Below, one piece after another: positions 1 through 6,024 of a DNA stretch of 7,289 nucleotides; positions within the stretch are counted from its first letter, which is position 1; every line of letters begins with the position of its first letter. The DNA comes from JBLHGU01 sp047615875 (GTDB lineage: Bacteria > Pseudomonadota > Gammaproteobacteria > Arenicellales > CAJQKF01). The notes under the pieces are model-generated. The model was not told where the DNA came from. It searched no databases and saw only the letters and a list, made by a program, of their open reading frames with translations. Both the position numbers and the translations under genes were made by a program. The stretch is from contig JBLHGU010000254.1 of the NCBI GenBank assembly GCA_047615875.1, forward strand, positions 1-7,289, written 5' to 3'.

Positions 1-359
1 TCAAATTTAACTAATGTTGAAAATATAATTTCATTTTCAAAACTTGGATACTTATTGACATATGTTTCTACAATTTCATTATTTATCTTTAGTGTTATGT
101 TTTTCGTATAATCCACATTCAAACTGTAAATGTAAGTATGATTATGCGGACATTTGTATAAATCAAAATTAGTCATACTTGCTTTGTCCGCTTGAAGATA
201 TTTGATTTCAAGCGGTTCTGTTTCAGCGGGCATCACTATAATTATTTTATTATCATCACTGTGAAAAATATCATAGATGTAATATTTTTCTAAATGGTTC
301 GGCTTTAAATGGTTCGCGCTTCGAAAAAAATTAAGTTTATTTAGGATTTTAGATAACAC
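1..359 (-). CDS. AT-rich partial gene, possible N-terminal part of a GT92-like glycosyltransferase
   Basis: On the minus strand a frame stays open from a TAA just upstream of position 359 to the left edge, about 119 codons, so the 3' end is missing. The only early starts are GTG at 359 and ATG at 233; neither has a clear ribosome binding site. The product would begin (V/M)LSKILNKLNFF and alternate short hydrophobic beta-like stretches (KYYIYDIF, KIIIVMPAE) with charged turns, then show a CPHNHTYIYSL segment and end at ENEIIFSTLVKF. The last segment resembles the STLVKNE-type opening of the glycosyltransferase family 92 (DUF23) domain, with a beta-rich domain before it; this is from memory and tentative. 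G+C is only 41 of the first 180 bases, far below the genes to the right, which suggests acquisition from another source. Its 5' end lies close to IS-like sequence, so it may have been trimmed. That it is coding is fairly likely; the family is uncertain. Confidence 0.5.
   Translation of the reverse strand, partial: MLSKILNKLNFFRSANHLKPNHLEKYYIYDIFHSDDNKIIIVMPAETEPLEIKYLQADKASMTNFDLYKCPHNHTYIYSLNVDYTKNITLKINNEIVETYVNKYPSFENEIIFSTLVKF
291..316. repeat. 15-bp-spaced direct repeat inside the AT-rich gene
   Basis: TAAATGGTTCG occurs at 291-301 and again at 306-316. The 15-base spacing keeps the reading frame of the minus-strand gene and gives a repeated NHL motif (ANHLK, PNHLE) near its N-terminus. 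It looks like a small slippage duplication. Confidence 0.6.
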
Positions 360-394
360 TGGTTAACTCGTAAGTGCAATAGAGACATACTCTG

Positions 395-439
395 TGGACC
401 CAAACTGGGTACATAGAAATGGACCCCAAAAGCTGGACA
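395..439. repeat. Two tandem insertion-sequence-end-like motifs
   Basis: TGGACCCAAACTGGGTACA (395-413) and TGGACCCCAAAAGCTGGACA (420-439) are similar to each other and lie 25 bases apart in the same orientation. The second has the TGGACCCC-AAA-CTGGACA form that I associate with terminal inverted repeats of IS3-family elements. It sits 28 bases beyond the stop codon of the transposase remnant, where the right end of such an element should be. The first copy also contains a small internal palindrome (ACCCA-AAC-TGGGT). It could be the end of a second, lost element or a diverged duplicate end. Confidence 0.5.
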
Positions 440-597
440 GGGCGCTAAGTGTAAATACTCCACCGGTTTATGCCGCAATCGGCATGGTTGAACAATTATA
501 ATATACAGTATCGGGTGTCTTTTTTCCCAATGCTGTATGCCGACGACGGGTGTTGTAGAACCTAAAGAAATGATTCAACCCACTGCTTAGTTCCGGC
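420..597 (-). mobile_element. Truncated IS3-family insertion sequence (3' end only)
   Basis: This stretch holds the terminal-repeat-like motif at 420-439, a short non-coding spacer and the last part of a transposase gene read on the minus strand. The rest of the element, including the N-terminal part of the transposase and the other terminal repeat, is absent. At about 590-601 the sequence switches to permease coding sequence on the opposite strand. The element is therefore a dead remnant that cannot move by itself. The exact right boundary is uncertain by a few bases because both reading frames stay open across the joint. Confidence 0.65.
468..597 (-). pseudogene. IS3-type transposase (orfB/InsF-like), C-terminal fragment
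   Basis: Read on the minus strand to the TAA at 470-468, this encodes about 43 residues containing FFRFYNTRRRHTALGKKTPD followed by TVYY and a short tail. The FYN-x-RR-x-H-x-ALG-x-x-TPD-x-VYY pattern is the typical C-terminal end of IS3-family DDE (rve-domain) transposases, just after the last catalytic Glu region. The catalytic DDE residues and the whole N-terminal part are missing, so it is non-functional. The frame is intact up to the break, which points to a deletion or recombination event rather than slow decay by point mutation. Confidence 0.8.
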
Positions 598-907
598 TTA
601 TTCTGAAGTTACCGGTGCAGTGACCCTAGCCTGGGCATTCAATCCGGCAATTATGACCTGGGCCGCGATATTCGCGATTCTGTTTTCCTTTATCGGTAAA
701 CTAGGGGCAGTATTACAAACCGTACCGACTCCTGATATGGGTGGCATACTGATTTTATTGTTCGGGGCTATTACCGTAGTCGCACTAAACACCCTGATTA
801 ACGACAAGGAAGATCTCGCTAACCCACGTAATTTTATTATTATCTCATTCATCACCAAACAAATCAGAAAAAGAACTACAAATTTAATCTATGCTCTCTC
901 CACTTGA
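598..907 (+). pseudogene. UraA-type (NCS2) nucleobase permease, internal fragment
   Basis: From about 598 the plus strand reads YSEVTGAV, then AFNPAIMTWAAIFAILFSF, then GKLGAVLQTVPTP and MGGILILLFGAI. This matches the second half of the transport core of the nucleobase:cation symporter-2 family (uracil/xanthine permeases), as I remember those proteins. Only some 85 of roughly 420 residues remain. The 5' part ends at the IS remnant. At the 3' end family similarity stops near 853, after NFIIISFI, where a hydrophobic segment should continue but is replaced by a basic tail (TKQIRKRTT) ending at TGA 905-907. The first usable start (GTG at 620) is internal to the fold, so any product would lack most membrane segments and should not transport. 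The frame has no stops, suggesting a recent break. The tail overlaps the next gene by 17 bases. Confidence 0.75.
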
Positions 908-1211
908 TGTCCTGGCGCTTTCTGCACTTGCTCTACTAGCCTTTTATTGGGTTAACAGCCTGAAAGTCCGTGAGCGGGCGAATGAGATAGCCAGAACCTA
1001 CTGCAATTCTCGGGGAGTCCAGTTTCTGGATGCCTCGGTTAGTTTTGGCACGGTTAGCGTAATACGAGATTCAGGTAAACTTAAGCTTCGCAGAGTATAT
1101 GTCTTCTCTTACAGCCGTGAGAACGTCGAACGTTTGCATGGTGTCATAATATTTGTTGGTGGAATATACCAATCACTATTGTTGCTGGAAGAAGATGAAA
1201 AAAACCATTAG
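891..1211 (+). CDS. DUF3301-like small membrane-anchored protein
   Basis: The product is 106 residues. The N-terminus (about residues 3-22, LDVLALSALALLAFYWVNSL) is a single hydrophobic segment, followed by the basic, amphipathic KVRERANEIARTYC, then a compact beta-rich part with QFLDASVSF, KLKLRRVYVFSYS and a final GVIIFVGGIYQSLLLLEED. This arrangement fits the DUF3301 family of gammaproteobacterial inner-membrane proteins, whose function is unknown to me. ATG at 891 puts the membrane segment right at the N-terminus; no good Shine-Dalgarno sequence precedes it, only A-rich sequence. The gene overlaps the remnant permease frame upstream and the next gene by 17 bases downstream, so the two intact genes are probably co-expressed. 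Its native upstream region appears to have been replaced by the permease fragment, so how it is transcribed is unclear. Confidence 0.7.
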   Translation: MLSPLDVLALSALALLAFYWVNSLKVRERANEIARTYCNSRGVQFLDASVSFGTVSVIRDSGKLKLRRVYVFSYSRENVERLHGVIIFVGGIYQSLLLLEEDEKNH

Positions 1212-2004
1212 TCTGGGTGTTGCTATGTTGTGGATTTTGATTTGCGGTCAGGTACAGGCTGTTAATCTTGATCGATGTGATGAAAGGCAGGTGTTGGATA
1301 ACCTTTTTTCTGTGAGTAATACCAACGATATCTCAACGTCCCCAGTATATAAGATCCTTCGACCCTGGGCTCAGGCTGCAGTTTTAAAGAATTTTAAAGC
1401 TGCTCGGAAGATTGCCCCTGGGGTTGTTCGGGATTTGCGGCGAATGGTGCCGGATAAGCAAACCGTCAAACGTATAACCGATATCGACTCCGTCTACAAA
1501 CTGGCATTTGTTCATGCAAGCATATCCAGGGTAAGTCTTACTGACTATCAGTTAATTGATGCTTATCGACACGGCAAGCGCGCTGTATCATTAATCCAAC
1601 AATATCGGCTGCAGCGCCCAGATGACTTGCGCGCGGATTATTTTTTGGGGCTGTTTCAGTATTACACCGGGGCGGCGCCACTGCTGGCTCGATGGTTAGC
1701 AAAAATGTTCGGTATGGATGGGGATATCGATCAAGGCATTCAATCGTTGGAAAAAGTTGCGTTAAATTCAGACGTCCTTTCCACCGAAGCTGCTAGAGTG
1801 TTGTTATTCGAAGTATTGGAAAAACATCGGCAGCCCTGTCGCTATACCGGCCTGGCGCGGGACCTGGTAGAGCTTTATCCGGATAATACGGTATTTTGGG
1901 ACAAGTGGGCCAGGGAACAATTTCGCTGTGAGACAGCAAATTTGTCGCCAAAGTTAAGTATCGAGCCTAATATTACCGTTGTTCGTAGTTGCCCCGCCGC
2001 CTGA
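1195..2004 (+). CDS. Secreted helical-repeat (TPR-like) protein
   Basis: I prefer ATG 1195 to the in-frame ATG at 1153, because it yields a clean signal peptide: Met-Lys-Lys, a hydrophobic core (ISLGVAMLWILICG) and an Ala-x-Ala-like site (VQA, cleavage after residue 22). GGAAG lies just upstream, at rather short spacing. The mature protein of about 247 residues should be periplasmic. It looks all-helical. A DYFLGLFQYYTGAAPLLARW segment, then GDIDQGIQSLEKVALNS, then STEAARVLLFEVLEKHRQP and a LVELYPDN-x-x-FW ending resemble the tetratricopeptide-like proteins of Proteobacteria in which YLGLxxYYxG and LYPDNPxF recur. Exact function is unknown; such repeats usually bind other proteins. The start codon lies inside the end of the DUF3301-like gene, suggesting coupled translation. 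A 78-base leader separates it from glyQ. Confidence 0.7.
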   Translation: MKKTISLGVAMLWILICGQVQAVNLDRCDERQVLDNLFSVSNTNDISTSPVYKILRPWAQAAVLKNFKAARKIAPGVVRDLRRMVPDKQTVKRITDIDSVYKLAFVHASISRVSLTDYQLIDAYRHGKRAVSLIQQYRLQRPDDLRADYFLGLFQYYTGAAPLLARWLAKMFGMDGDIDQGIQSLEKVALNSDVLSTEAARVLLFEVLEKHRQPCRYTGLARDLVELYPDNTVFWDKWAREQFRCETANLSPKLSIEPNITVVRSCPAA

Positions 2005-2031
2005 AAGCTATTTTGTTCCAGTCCATACGGC

Positions 2032-2037
2032 TATAAT
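2032..2037 (+). promoter_or_regulatory. Likely -10 box of a glyQ-operon promoter
   Basis: A perfect TATAAT lies in the 78-base gap between the helical-repeat gene and glyQ, 45 bases upstream of the TTG start. The -35 region is poor: TATTTT at 2009-2014 has the right 17-base spacing, while TTGTTC at 2013-2018 is a better hexamer but only 13 bases away. Transcription would start near 2044. It is the only convincing sigma-70 type signal I see ahead of the seven-gene run. Confidence 0.45.
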
Positions 2038-2051
2038 CGCTCCTTTTTTAC

Positions 2052-2074
2052 GTGGACTCAATTTTTGAGTCTGC
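2052..2074 (+). promoter_or_regulatory. Hairpin in the glyQ leader
   Basis: GACTCAA (2055-2061) and TTGAGTC (2065-2071) are perfect inverted repeats around a TTT loop. In RNA the stem can extend by two G-U pairs and one G-C pair to 2052 and 2074. No T-run follows, so it is not a simple terminator. It lies downstream of the TATAAT box and ends 8 bases before the TTG start, where it could cover the ribosome landing area. The 3' arm contains the only GAG near the start. A regulatory role is inferred from position only. Confidence 0.45.
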
Positions 2075-2082
2075 AATGCTAG

Positions 2083-2979
2083 TTGCAATTTCCTGCCGTG
2101 AATTTCCAATCTCTAATTTTGACACTTCAGCAATACTGGGCTGACCAGGGCTGTACCCTTCTTCAACCCTATGACATGGAAGTGGGGGCCGGTACTTTTC
2201 ATCCCGCCACATTTCTCGCCGCCATAGGCCCGGAACCCTATCATGCTGCTTACGTTCAGCCTTCTCGGCGACCGACTGATGGTCGTTATGGCGAGAATCC
2301 GAACCGTTTGCAGCACTATTATCAATTCCAGGTTTTGATGAAGCCATCACCACCAGATTTTCAGGATTTATATCTGGGATCGCTAAAGGCGGCTGGCATT
2401 GATTTTACCGTTGATGATGTTCGATTCGTCGAAGATAACTGGGAATCACCGACTCTAGGTGCCTGGGGGCTTGGCTGGGAAGTTTGGCTAAATGGTATGG
2501 AAGTTTCCCAGTTCACCTACTTTCAGCAAGCCGGTGGTATGGAGTGTCGACCGGTGTCAGGCGAGCTGACTTATGGGTTGGAACGCATCGCCATGTATAT
2601 TCAAGGTGTGGAAAATGTTTTCGATCTGCAATGGACAGACAGATACACCTATGGCGATATTTTCAAACAAAACGAGATTGAGCAGTCAACCTATAATTTT
2701 GAATTAGCCGATGTGGATAACCTGTTTGGCCAGTTTGATAATTATGAGACTAACTGTCAGTTGTTAGTGGAAAAAAACCTCCCGTTACCCGCCTACGAAA
2801 TGGTTTTGAAAGCTTCTCATGTCTTTAACCTGCTTGATGCCCGGCACGCTATTGGCGTTACTGAGAGAGCACGCTATATCGGCCGCGTGCGCGCCATGGC
2901 CAAGGCAGTCGCTCATGAGTATTACGCCTCACGGGAAAGACTTGGTTTTCCGCGTGGCCAGATTGGAGTGGAGTCATGA
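2083..2979 (+). CDS. glyQ: Glycyl-tRNA synthetase alpha subunit
   Basis: GlyQ is the catalytic subunit of the bacterial alpha2-beta2 glycyl-tRNA synthetase (EC 6.1.1.14). It activates glycine with ATP and, with GlyS, loads tRNA-Gly in the cytoplasm. Class II signatures are plain: ALILTLQ-type start (SLILTLQQYW), QPYDMEVGAGTFHP (28-41), PSRRPTDGRYGENPNRLQHY (60-79, motif 2 region), FVEDNWESPTLGAWGLGWEV (115-134), and TYGLERIAMY (163-172, motif 3). Length is 298 residues against about 303-315 in Escherichia and Pseudomonas. The start is unusual: TTG at 2083 directly follows an in-frame TAG, and the only other early choice is GTG at 2098. TTG gives a family-like N-terminus (7 residues before FQ), GTG a shorter one, and neither has a Shine-Dalgarno sequence. 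After W184, about four residues found in E. coli (GPLGK region) are missing. It overlaps glyS by ATGA. Confidence 0.97.
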   Translation: MQFPAVNFQSLILTLQQYWADQGCTLLQPYDMEVGAGTFHPATFLAAIGPEPYHAAYVQPSRRPTDGRYGENPNRLQHYYQFQVLMKPSPPDFQDLYLGSLKAAGIDFTVDDVRFVEDNWESPTLGAWGLGWEVWLNGMEVSQFTYFQQAGGMECRPVSGELTYGLERIAMYIQGVENVFDLQWTDRYTYGDIFKQNEIEQSTYNFELADVDNLFGQFDNYETNCQLLVEKNLPLPAYEMVLKASHVFNLLDARHAIGVTERARYIGRVRAMAKAVAHEYYASRERLGFPRGQIGVES

Positions 2980-5081
2980 GTAAGGCAAGCATGAAAAGCC
3001 TCTTGATTGAACTAGGCACTGAGGAATTGCCGCCTAAGGCGCTACGAAAATTGGCTCAATCATTCGCTAATAGTATTACCGAAGAGCTGCTAAAAGATGG
3101 TTTCGTCAAGCAATCAAAAGTAGATTCAAAATGGTATGCGACCCCACGCAGGCTTGCAGTCTGGGTTGGAAAGGTAGCGGATCGCCAACCGGACCAGCAG
3201 ATTGAGCGTAAAGGTCCGGCAGTTAAAGCCGCTTTTGATGCTGATGGTAACCCAACCAAAGCTTGTGAAGGATTTGCCCGCTCCTGTGGAGTCGCTGTTG
3301 CTGAGTTGAGTCGAATACAGACTGAAAAAGGTGAATGGTTAGTTCACCGTAGTCGTGCGCAAGGTGAAACTCTGGATGACAAAATTCAGTCGATTCTTGA
3401 ACTGGCTGTAAAACAGCTGCCAATACCCAAGCGCATGCGTTGGGGAAGTGGTGACGCCGAATTTGTACGGCCAGCCCATTGGTTAGTGGCTCTACATGGT
3501 GCGCGTGTTTTGCCAGCGAAGATATTGGGTATTGTCGCGGGCCAGGAGTCCCGTGGACATCGGTTTATGGGGGCTGCTCGCATTCGTATCACCAGCGCAG
3601 ATAAATATGCCACATTGCTAAAGGACAAGGGGTGTGTTTGGGTGGATTACGAAGAGCGCAAGCTTGAGATACATATACAAGCAGAAGAAGTTGCGAAACG
3701 TTTTAACGGTCAGCCGATTATTGATGACAGCCTGCTGGAGGAAGTTACCGGCTTGGTGGAATGGCCCAGGGCCATTGCTGGAAGCTTTGATAAGCGCTTT
3801 CTGGATGTCCCTCAACAGGCTCTGGTGTCCTCAATGCGAGATCACCAGAAATATTTTCATGTCGAAGATGGCAACGGCAATCTGTTGCCTCATTTTATTA
3901 CCATAAGCAATATTATCAGCCAGAATCCGGAGCGGGTTCGCAAGGGAAATGAACGAGTGCTGAGAGCAAGACTGGCCGATGCCGAGTTTTTCTGGGCTGA
4001 AGATAAGAAACGCAGTCTGGATTCGAGATTTGAGGAACTCGCTGGTGTGATGTTTCACAAAAAGCTTGGTTCTGTAAAGGATAAGTCCGAACGTATAGCC
4101 CAGTTGGCAGGAAAAATGGCCCGCCAAATTGGCGAGAATGTCGAACCAGTAGTCAGAGTGGCCAGGCTTTGCAAGATAGATTTAGTGACCAACATGGTTG
4201 GCGAGTTTCCCGAGTTACAGGGCACCATGGGTCGCTATTATGCGCAACATGATGGTGAGCCATCTGAGGTTGCGTTGGCTATTGAAGAGCACTATATGCC
4301 GCGGCAGGCCGGTGATCAGTTGCCCACTAATAACCAGGGTCGGCTGGTAGCGATCGCAGATAAAGTGGATACGCTCACAGGGATATTTGCCAGTGGTGAA
4401 GTTCCATCTGGTGATAAGGACCCATACGGCCTAAGAAGAATATCCCTGGGTTTGATTCGCATATTAATTGAGGGAGAGCTTGATCTAAACATTGCAGATT
4501 TGATTAACTATTCTGCAGGTTACTACAAAGAATCCAGAATCGATGTGAGTGACGAGGCTTGCGAGAAAGCCCGTAGCTTTGTGATTGATCGCTATCCAGC
4601 CTATTACTCTGCGACCGGTTATCAACCCGACGAGATAGCTGCCGTAAAAGCCGTGCATCCAGAACGTCCACTGGATTTTGATAAACGACTAAGAGCCATA
4701 CAGCATTTTAAAAGCCAACCAGCAGCAGCCAGTTTAGCGGCAGCTAACAAGCGCATTCGAAATATTTTGAAAAAGTCACCGGATGAAGTGCCGCATAAAT
4801 TCAATGCTGATGTGTTCGAAGAAGAGGCTGAGACTAATCTCGTGAGAATGCTTGTGCAGATATCTTCTCGCGTATCACCGTTGGTACAACGTGGCGATTA
4901 TCAGGAGGCGTTACAAATTTTGTCAGAATTTCGAGAACCTGTTGACCAGTTCTTTGACGAAGTCATGGTTATGGATAAAGATCCGATCTTACGCAATAAT
5001 CGACTGGCGCTTTTAAACCAGCTGAGTGGTCTGTTTATGGGTATCGCGGATATTTCCCGCCTGAAAAGCAGTGATGTCTGA
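2976..5081 (+). CDS. glyS: Glycyl-tRNA synthetase beta subunit
   Basis: GlyS is the tRNA-binding subunit that works with GlyQ in charging tRNA-Gly. The 701-residue product is close to the 689 of E. coli GlyS and matches it along its length. It has LLIELGTEELPPKALRKLA at the N-terminus, RGPAVKAAFDADGNPTKA-like segments, LPIPKRMRWG, RGHRFMG, SLLEEVTGLVEWP, HQKYF, RLADAEFFWAEDKKRSL, TNMVGEFPELQGTMGRYYA with QHDGE (the HD-like region), GDKDPYGLRR, and a C-terminal anticodon-binding part with AAANKRIRNIL and a final MGIADISRLK. ATG 2976 overlaps the glyQ stop (ATGA) and has GGAG at 2965-2968. A second ATG at 2991 with a TAAGG ahead of it is also possible and would remove five residues. No break or frameshift seen. 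Confidence 0.97.
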   Translation: MSKASMKSLLIELGTEELPPKALRKLAQSFANSITEELLKDGFVKQSKVDSKWYATPRRLAVWVGKVADRQPDQQIERKGPAVKAAFDADGNPTKACEGFARSCGVAVAELSRIQTEKGEWLVHRSRAQGETLDDKIQSILELAVKQLPIPKRMRWGSGDAEFVRPAHWLVALHGARVLPAKILGIVAGQESRGHRFMGAARIRITSADKYATLLKDKGCVWVDYEERKLEIHIQAEEVAKRFNGQPIIDDSLLEEVTGLVEWPRAIAGSFDKRFLDVPQQALVSSMRDHQKYFHVEDGNGNLLPHFITISNIISQNPERVRKGNERVLRARLADAEFFWAEDKKRSLDSRFEELAGVMFHKKLGSVKDKSERIAQLAGKMARQIGENVEPVVRVARLCKIDLVTNMVGEFPELQGTMGRYYAQHDGEPSEVALAIEEHYMPRQAGDQLPTNNQGRLVAIADKVDTLTGIFASGEVPSGDKDPYGLRRISLGLIRILIEGELDLNIADLINYSAGYYKESRIDVSDEACEKARSFVIDRYPAYYSATGYQPDEIAAVKAVHPERPLDFDKRLRAIQHFKSQPAAASLAAANKRIRNILKKSPDEVPHKFNADVFEEEAETNLVRMLVQISSRVSPLVQRGDYQEALQILSEFREPVDQFFDEVMVMDKDPILRNNRLALLNQLSGLFMGIADISRLKSSDV

Positions 5082-5416
5082 TGAGTAATACTAGCGACAG
5101 CTATGTTGACATGTTAGCAGAAGTGCAGTCATTTCATGACAAACACCAGTTCAAACAAAAGGGTGGCGAAGACCTACCTTATCGTGTGGCATTGATGGCT
5201 GAGGAGTTGGGTGAGATTTCTGCTTGTGTCACTAAAGGTAAATCAAAAACCGAGTTATCTGAGGAATGCGCAGATCTTATGATTTTGTTACTTGGTACAG
5301 CTATTTCCGCAGACTTTGATTTGAACCAGGCATTTTGGAATAAGATGAATAAACTTGAGGCTCGCAAAAGTCGTATGATCGAAGGGCGTATACGTGTTTC
5401 GGAGTTTCGTGAATGA
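5081..5416 (+). CDS. MazG-like nucleotide pyrophosphohydrolase
   Basis: The product has 111 residues and looks all-helical. It carries the metal-binding pattern of the all-alpha NTP pyrophosphohydrolase superfamily: E41-E42-x-x-E45 in MAEELGEISA, then E62-x-x-D65 in SEECADLMILLLG. These Glu and Asp residues bind the magnesium ions that cleave a (d)NTP to the monophosphate and pyrophosphate. The single-domain size fits the short MazG-like/RS21-C6 group, which usually removes non-standard or excess nucleotides; the substrate here cannot be read from sequence. A KGGEDLPYRVALMAEELGE stretch just ahead of the motif is typical of MazG-like proteins. Its ATG shares one base with the glyS stop (TGATG), and its own stop overlaps gmhB by ATGA. 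No clear ribosome binding site precedes it, so it probably depends on coupled translation from glyS. I do not recall this gene between glyS and gmhB in Pseudomonas. Confidence 0.85.
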   Translation: MSNTSDSYVDMLAEVQSFHDKHQFKQKGGEDLPYRVALMAEELGEISACVTKGKSKTELSEECADLMILLLGTAISADFDLNQAFWNKMNKLEARKSRMIEGRIRVSEFRE

Positions 5417-6024
5417 ACAAACTGGTTATTCTTGATCGTGACGGTGTAATTAATCATGACTCTGATGATTACATAAAGTCTGCAGACGAATGGTTGCCCA
5501 TTCCCGGTAGTCTGGAAGCTATAGCAAGGCTATGTAGAGCGCATTATCAAGTGGTTGTCATAACCAATCAATCGGGAATTGCTCGTGGCTTGTTTGATAT
5601 GGAAAGCCTGAATGGCATCCACCGAAAAATGCTCGATCGACTGCATGAAAAAGGCGGCAAAATAGATGCCATTCTTTTCTGTCCCCATGGACCAGATGAT
5701 GAATGTGAATGTCGCAAGCCTAGATCAGGACTATTTCTGGAGTTGGCTGATCGTCTTGGTTGTTCACTGCAGGGCGTTCCCGCGGTAGGTGATTCGTTGC
5801 GTGACTTGCAGGCCGCTCTCGCCGCAGGAGCACTGCCAGTATTGGTAAAAACTGGTAAGGGTAAGAAAACCTCCAAGCAATATAGTCAGGATGAAAATCT
5901 GGCTGCGATGGAGCAATTACCAATCTATAAAGATCTGGCTGCTTTTGTAGATGATCTGCTAGATGGTGGTCTGGATGCAGAGTTGGAAGTTTCCAATGAG
6001 GGTGTGGCTGGCCTGACAAGATGA
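5413..6024 (+). CDS. gmhB: D-glycero-beta-D-manno-heptose-1,7-bisphosphate 7-phosphatase
   Basis: GmhB removes the 7-phosphate from the heptose bisphosphate, a cytoplasmic step on the way to ADP-heptose for the LPS inner core. The 203-residue product is a HAD-superfamily phosphatase. It shows LDRDGVIN with nucleophile D8 and acid/base D10, ITNQSGIARG (50-59; HAD motif II at T51-N52), a zinc loop C90-P-H92...C98-E-C100 followed by R101-K102-P103 (motif III lysine), and VGDSLRD (125-131; motif IV). The zinc loop is shorter than in E. coli GmhB, where about a dozen residues separate the His and the next Cys. A C-terminal tail of some ten extra, acidic residues follows the domain. ATG 5413 overlaps the MazG-like stop, with CGGAG at 5400-5404 at good spacing. 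Histidinol-phosphate phosphatase is the main alternative, but the size and the glyS/plsC context favour GmhB. Confidence 0.9.
   Translation: MNKLVILDRDGVINHDSDDYIKSADEWLPIPGSLEAIARLCRAHYQVVVITNQSGIARGLFDMESLNGIHRKMLDRLHEKGGKIDAILFCPHGPDDECECRKPRSGLFLELADRLGCSLQGVPAVGDSLRDLQAALAAGALPVLVKTGKGKKTSKQYSQDENLAAMEQLPIYKDLAAFVDDLLDGGLDAELEVSNEGVAGLTR

Noticed and set aside
598..858. Minus-strand ORF opposite the permease fragment
   Set aside because: The plus frame gives recognisable NCS2 permease sequence; the minus product is a low-complexity shadow of it.
1153..1194. Earlier in-frame ATG for the helical-repeat gene
   Set aside because: It would add 14 residues (including YTNHYCCW) ahead of a perfect signal peptide and overlap the DUF3301-like gene by 59 bases; ATG 1195 fits better.
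2052..2074. The glyQ leader hairpin as a Rho-independent terminator
   Set aside because: No run of T follows the 3' arm, and the stem is A/T-rich at its top; a role in the leader is more likely than termination.
2041..2082. T-box riboswitch for glycyl-tRNA ahead of glyQ
   Set aside because: T-boxes are long leaders mainly of Gram-positive bacteria; only some 40 bases are available and no T-box consensus is present.
2076..2144. 22-codon ORF from ATG 2076 as a glyQ leader peptide
   Set aside because: It has no ribosome binding site, no run of glycine codons, and overlaps glyQ in another frame; nothing supports attenuation control.
2484..2681. Plus-strand ORF of 65 codons inside glyQ
   Set aside because: It is a frame-shifted reading of conserved glyQ sequence around motif 3.
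3056..4127. Several minus-strand ORFs of 60-100 codons within glyS
   Set aside because: They are antisense shadows of a full-length, well-conserved glyS frame and show no domain-like sequence.
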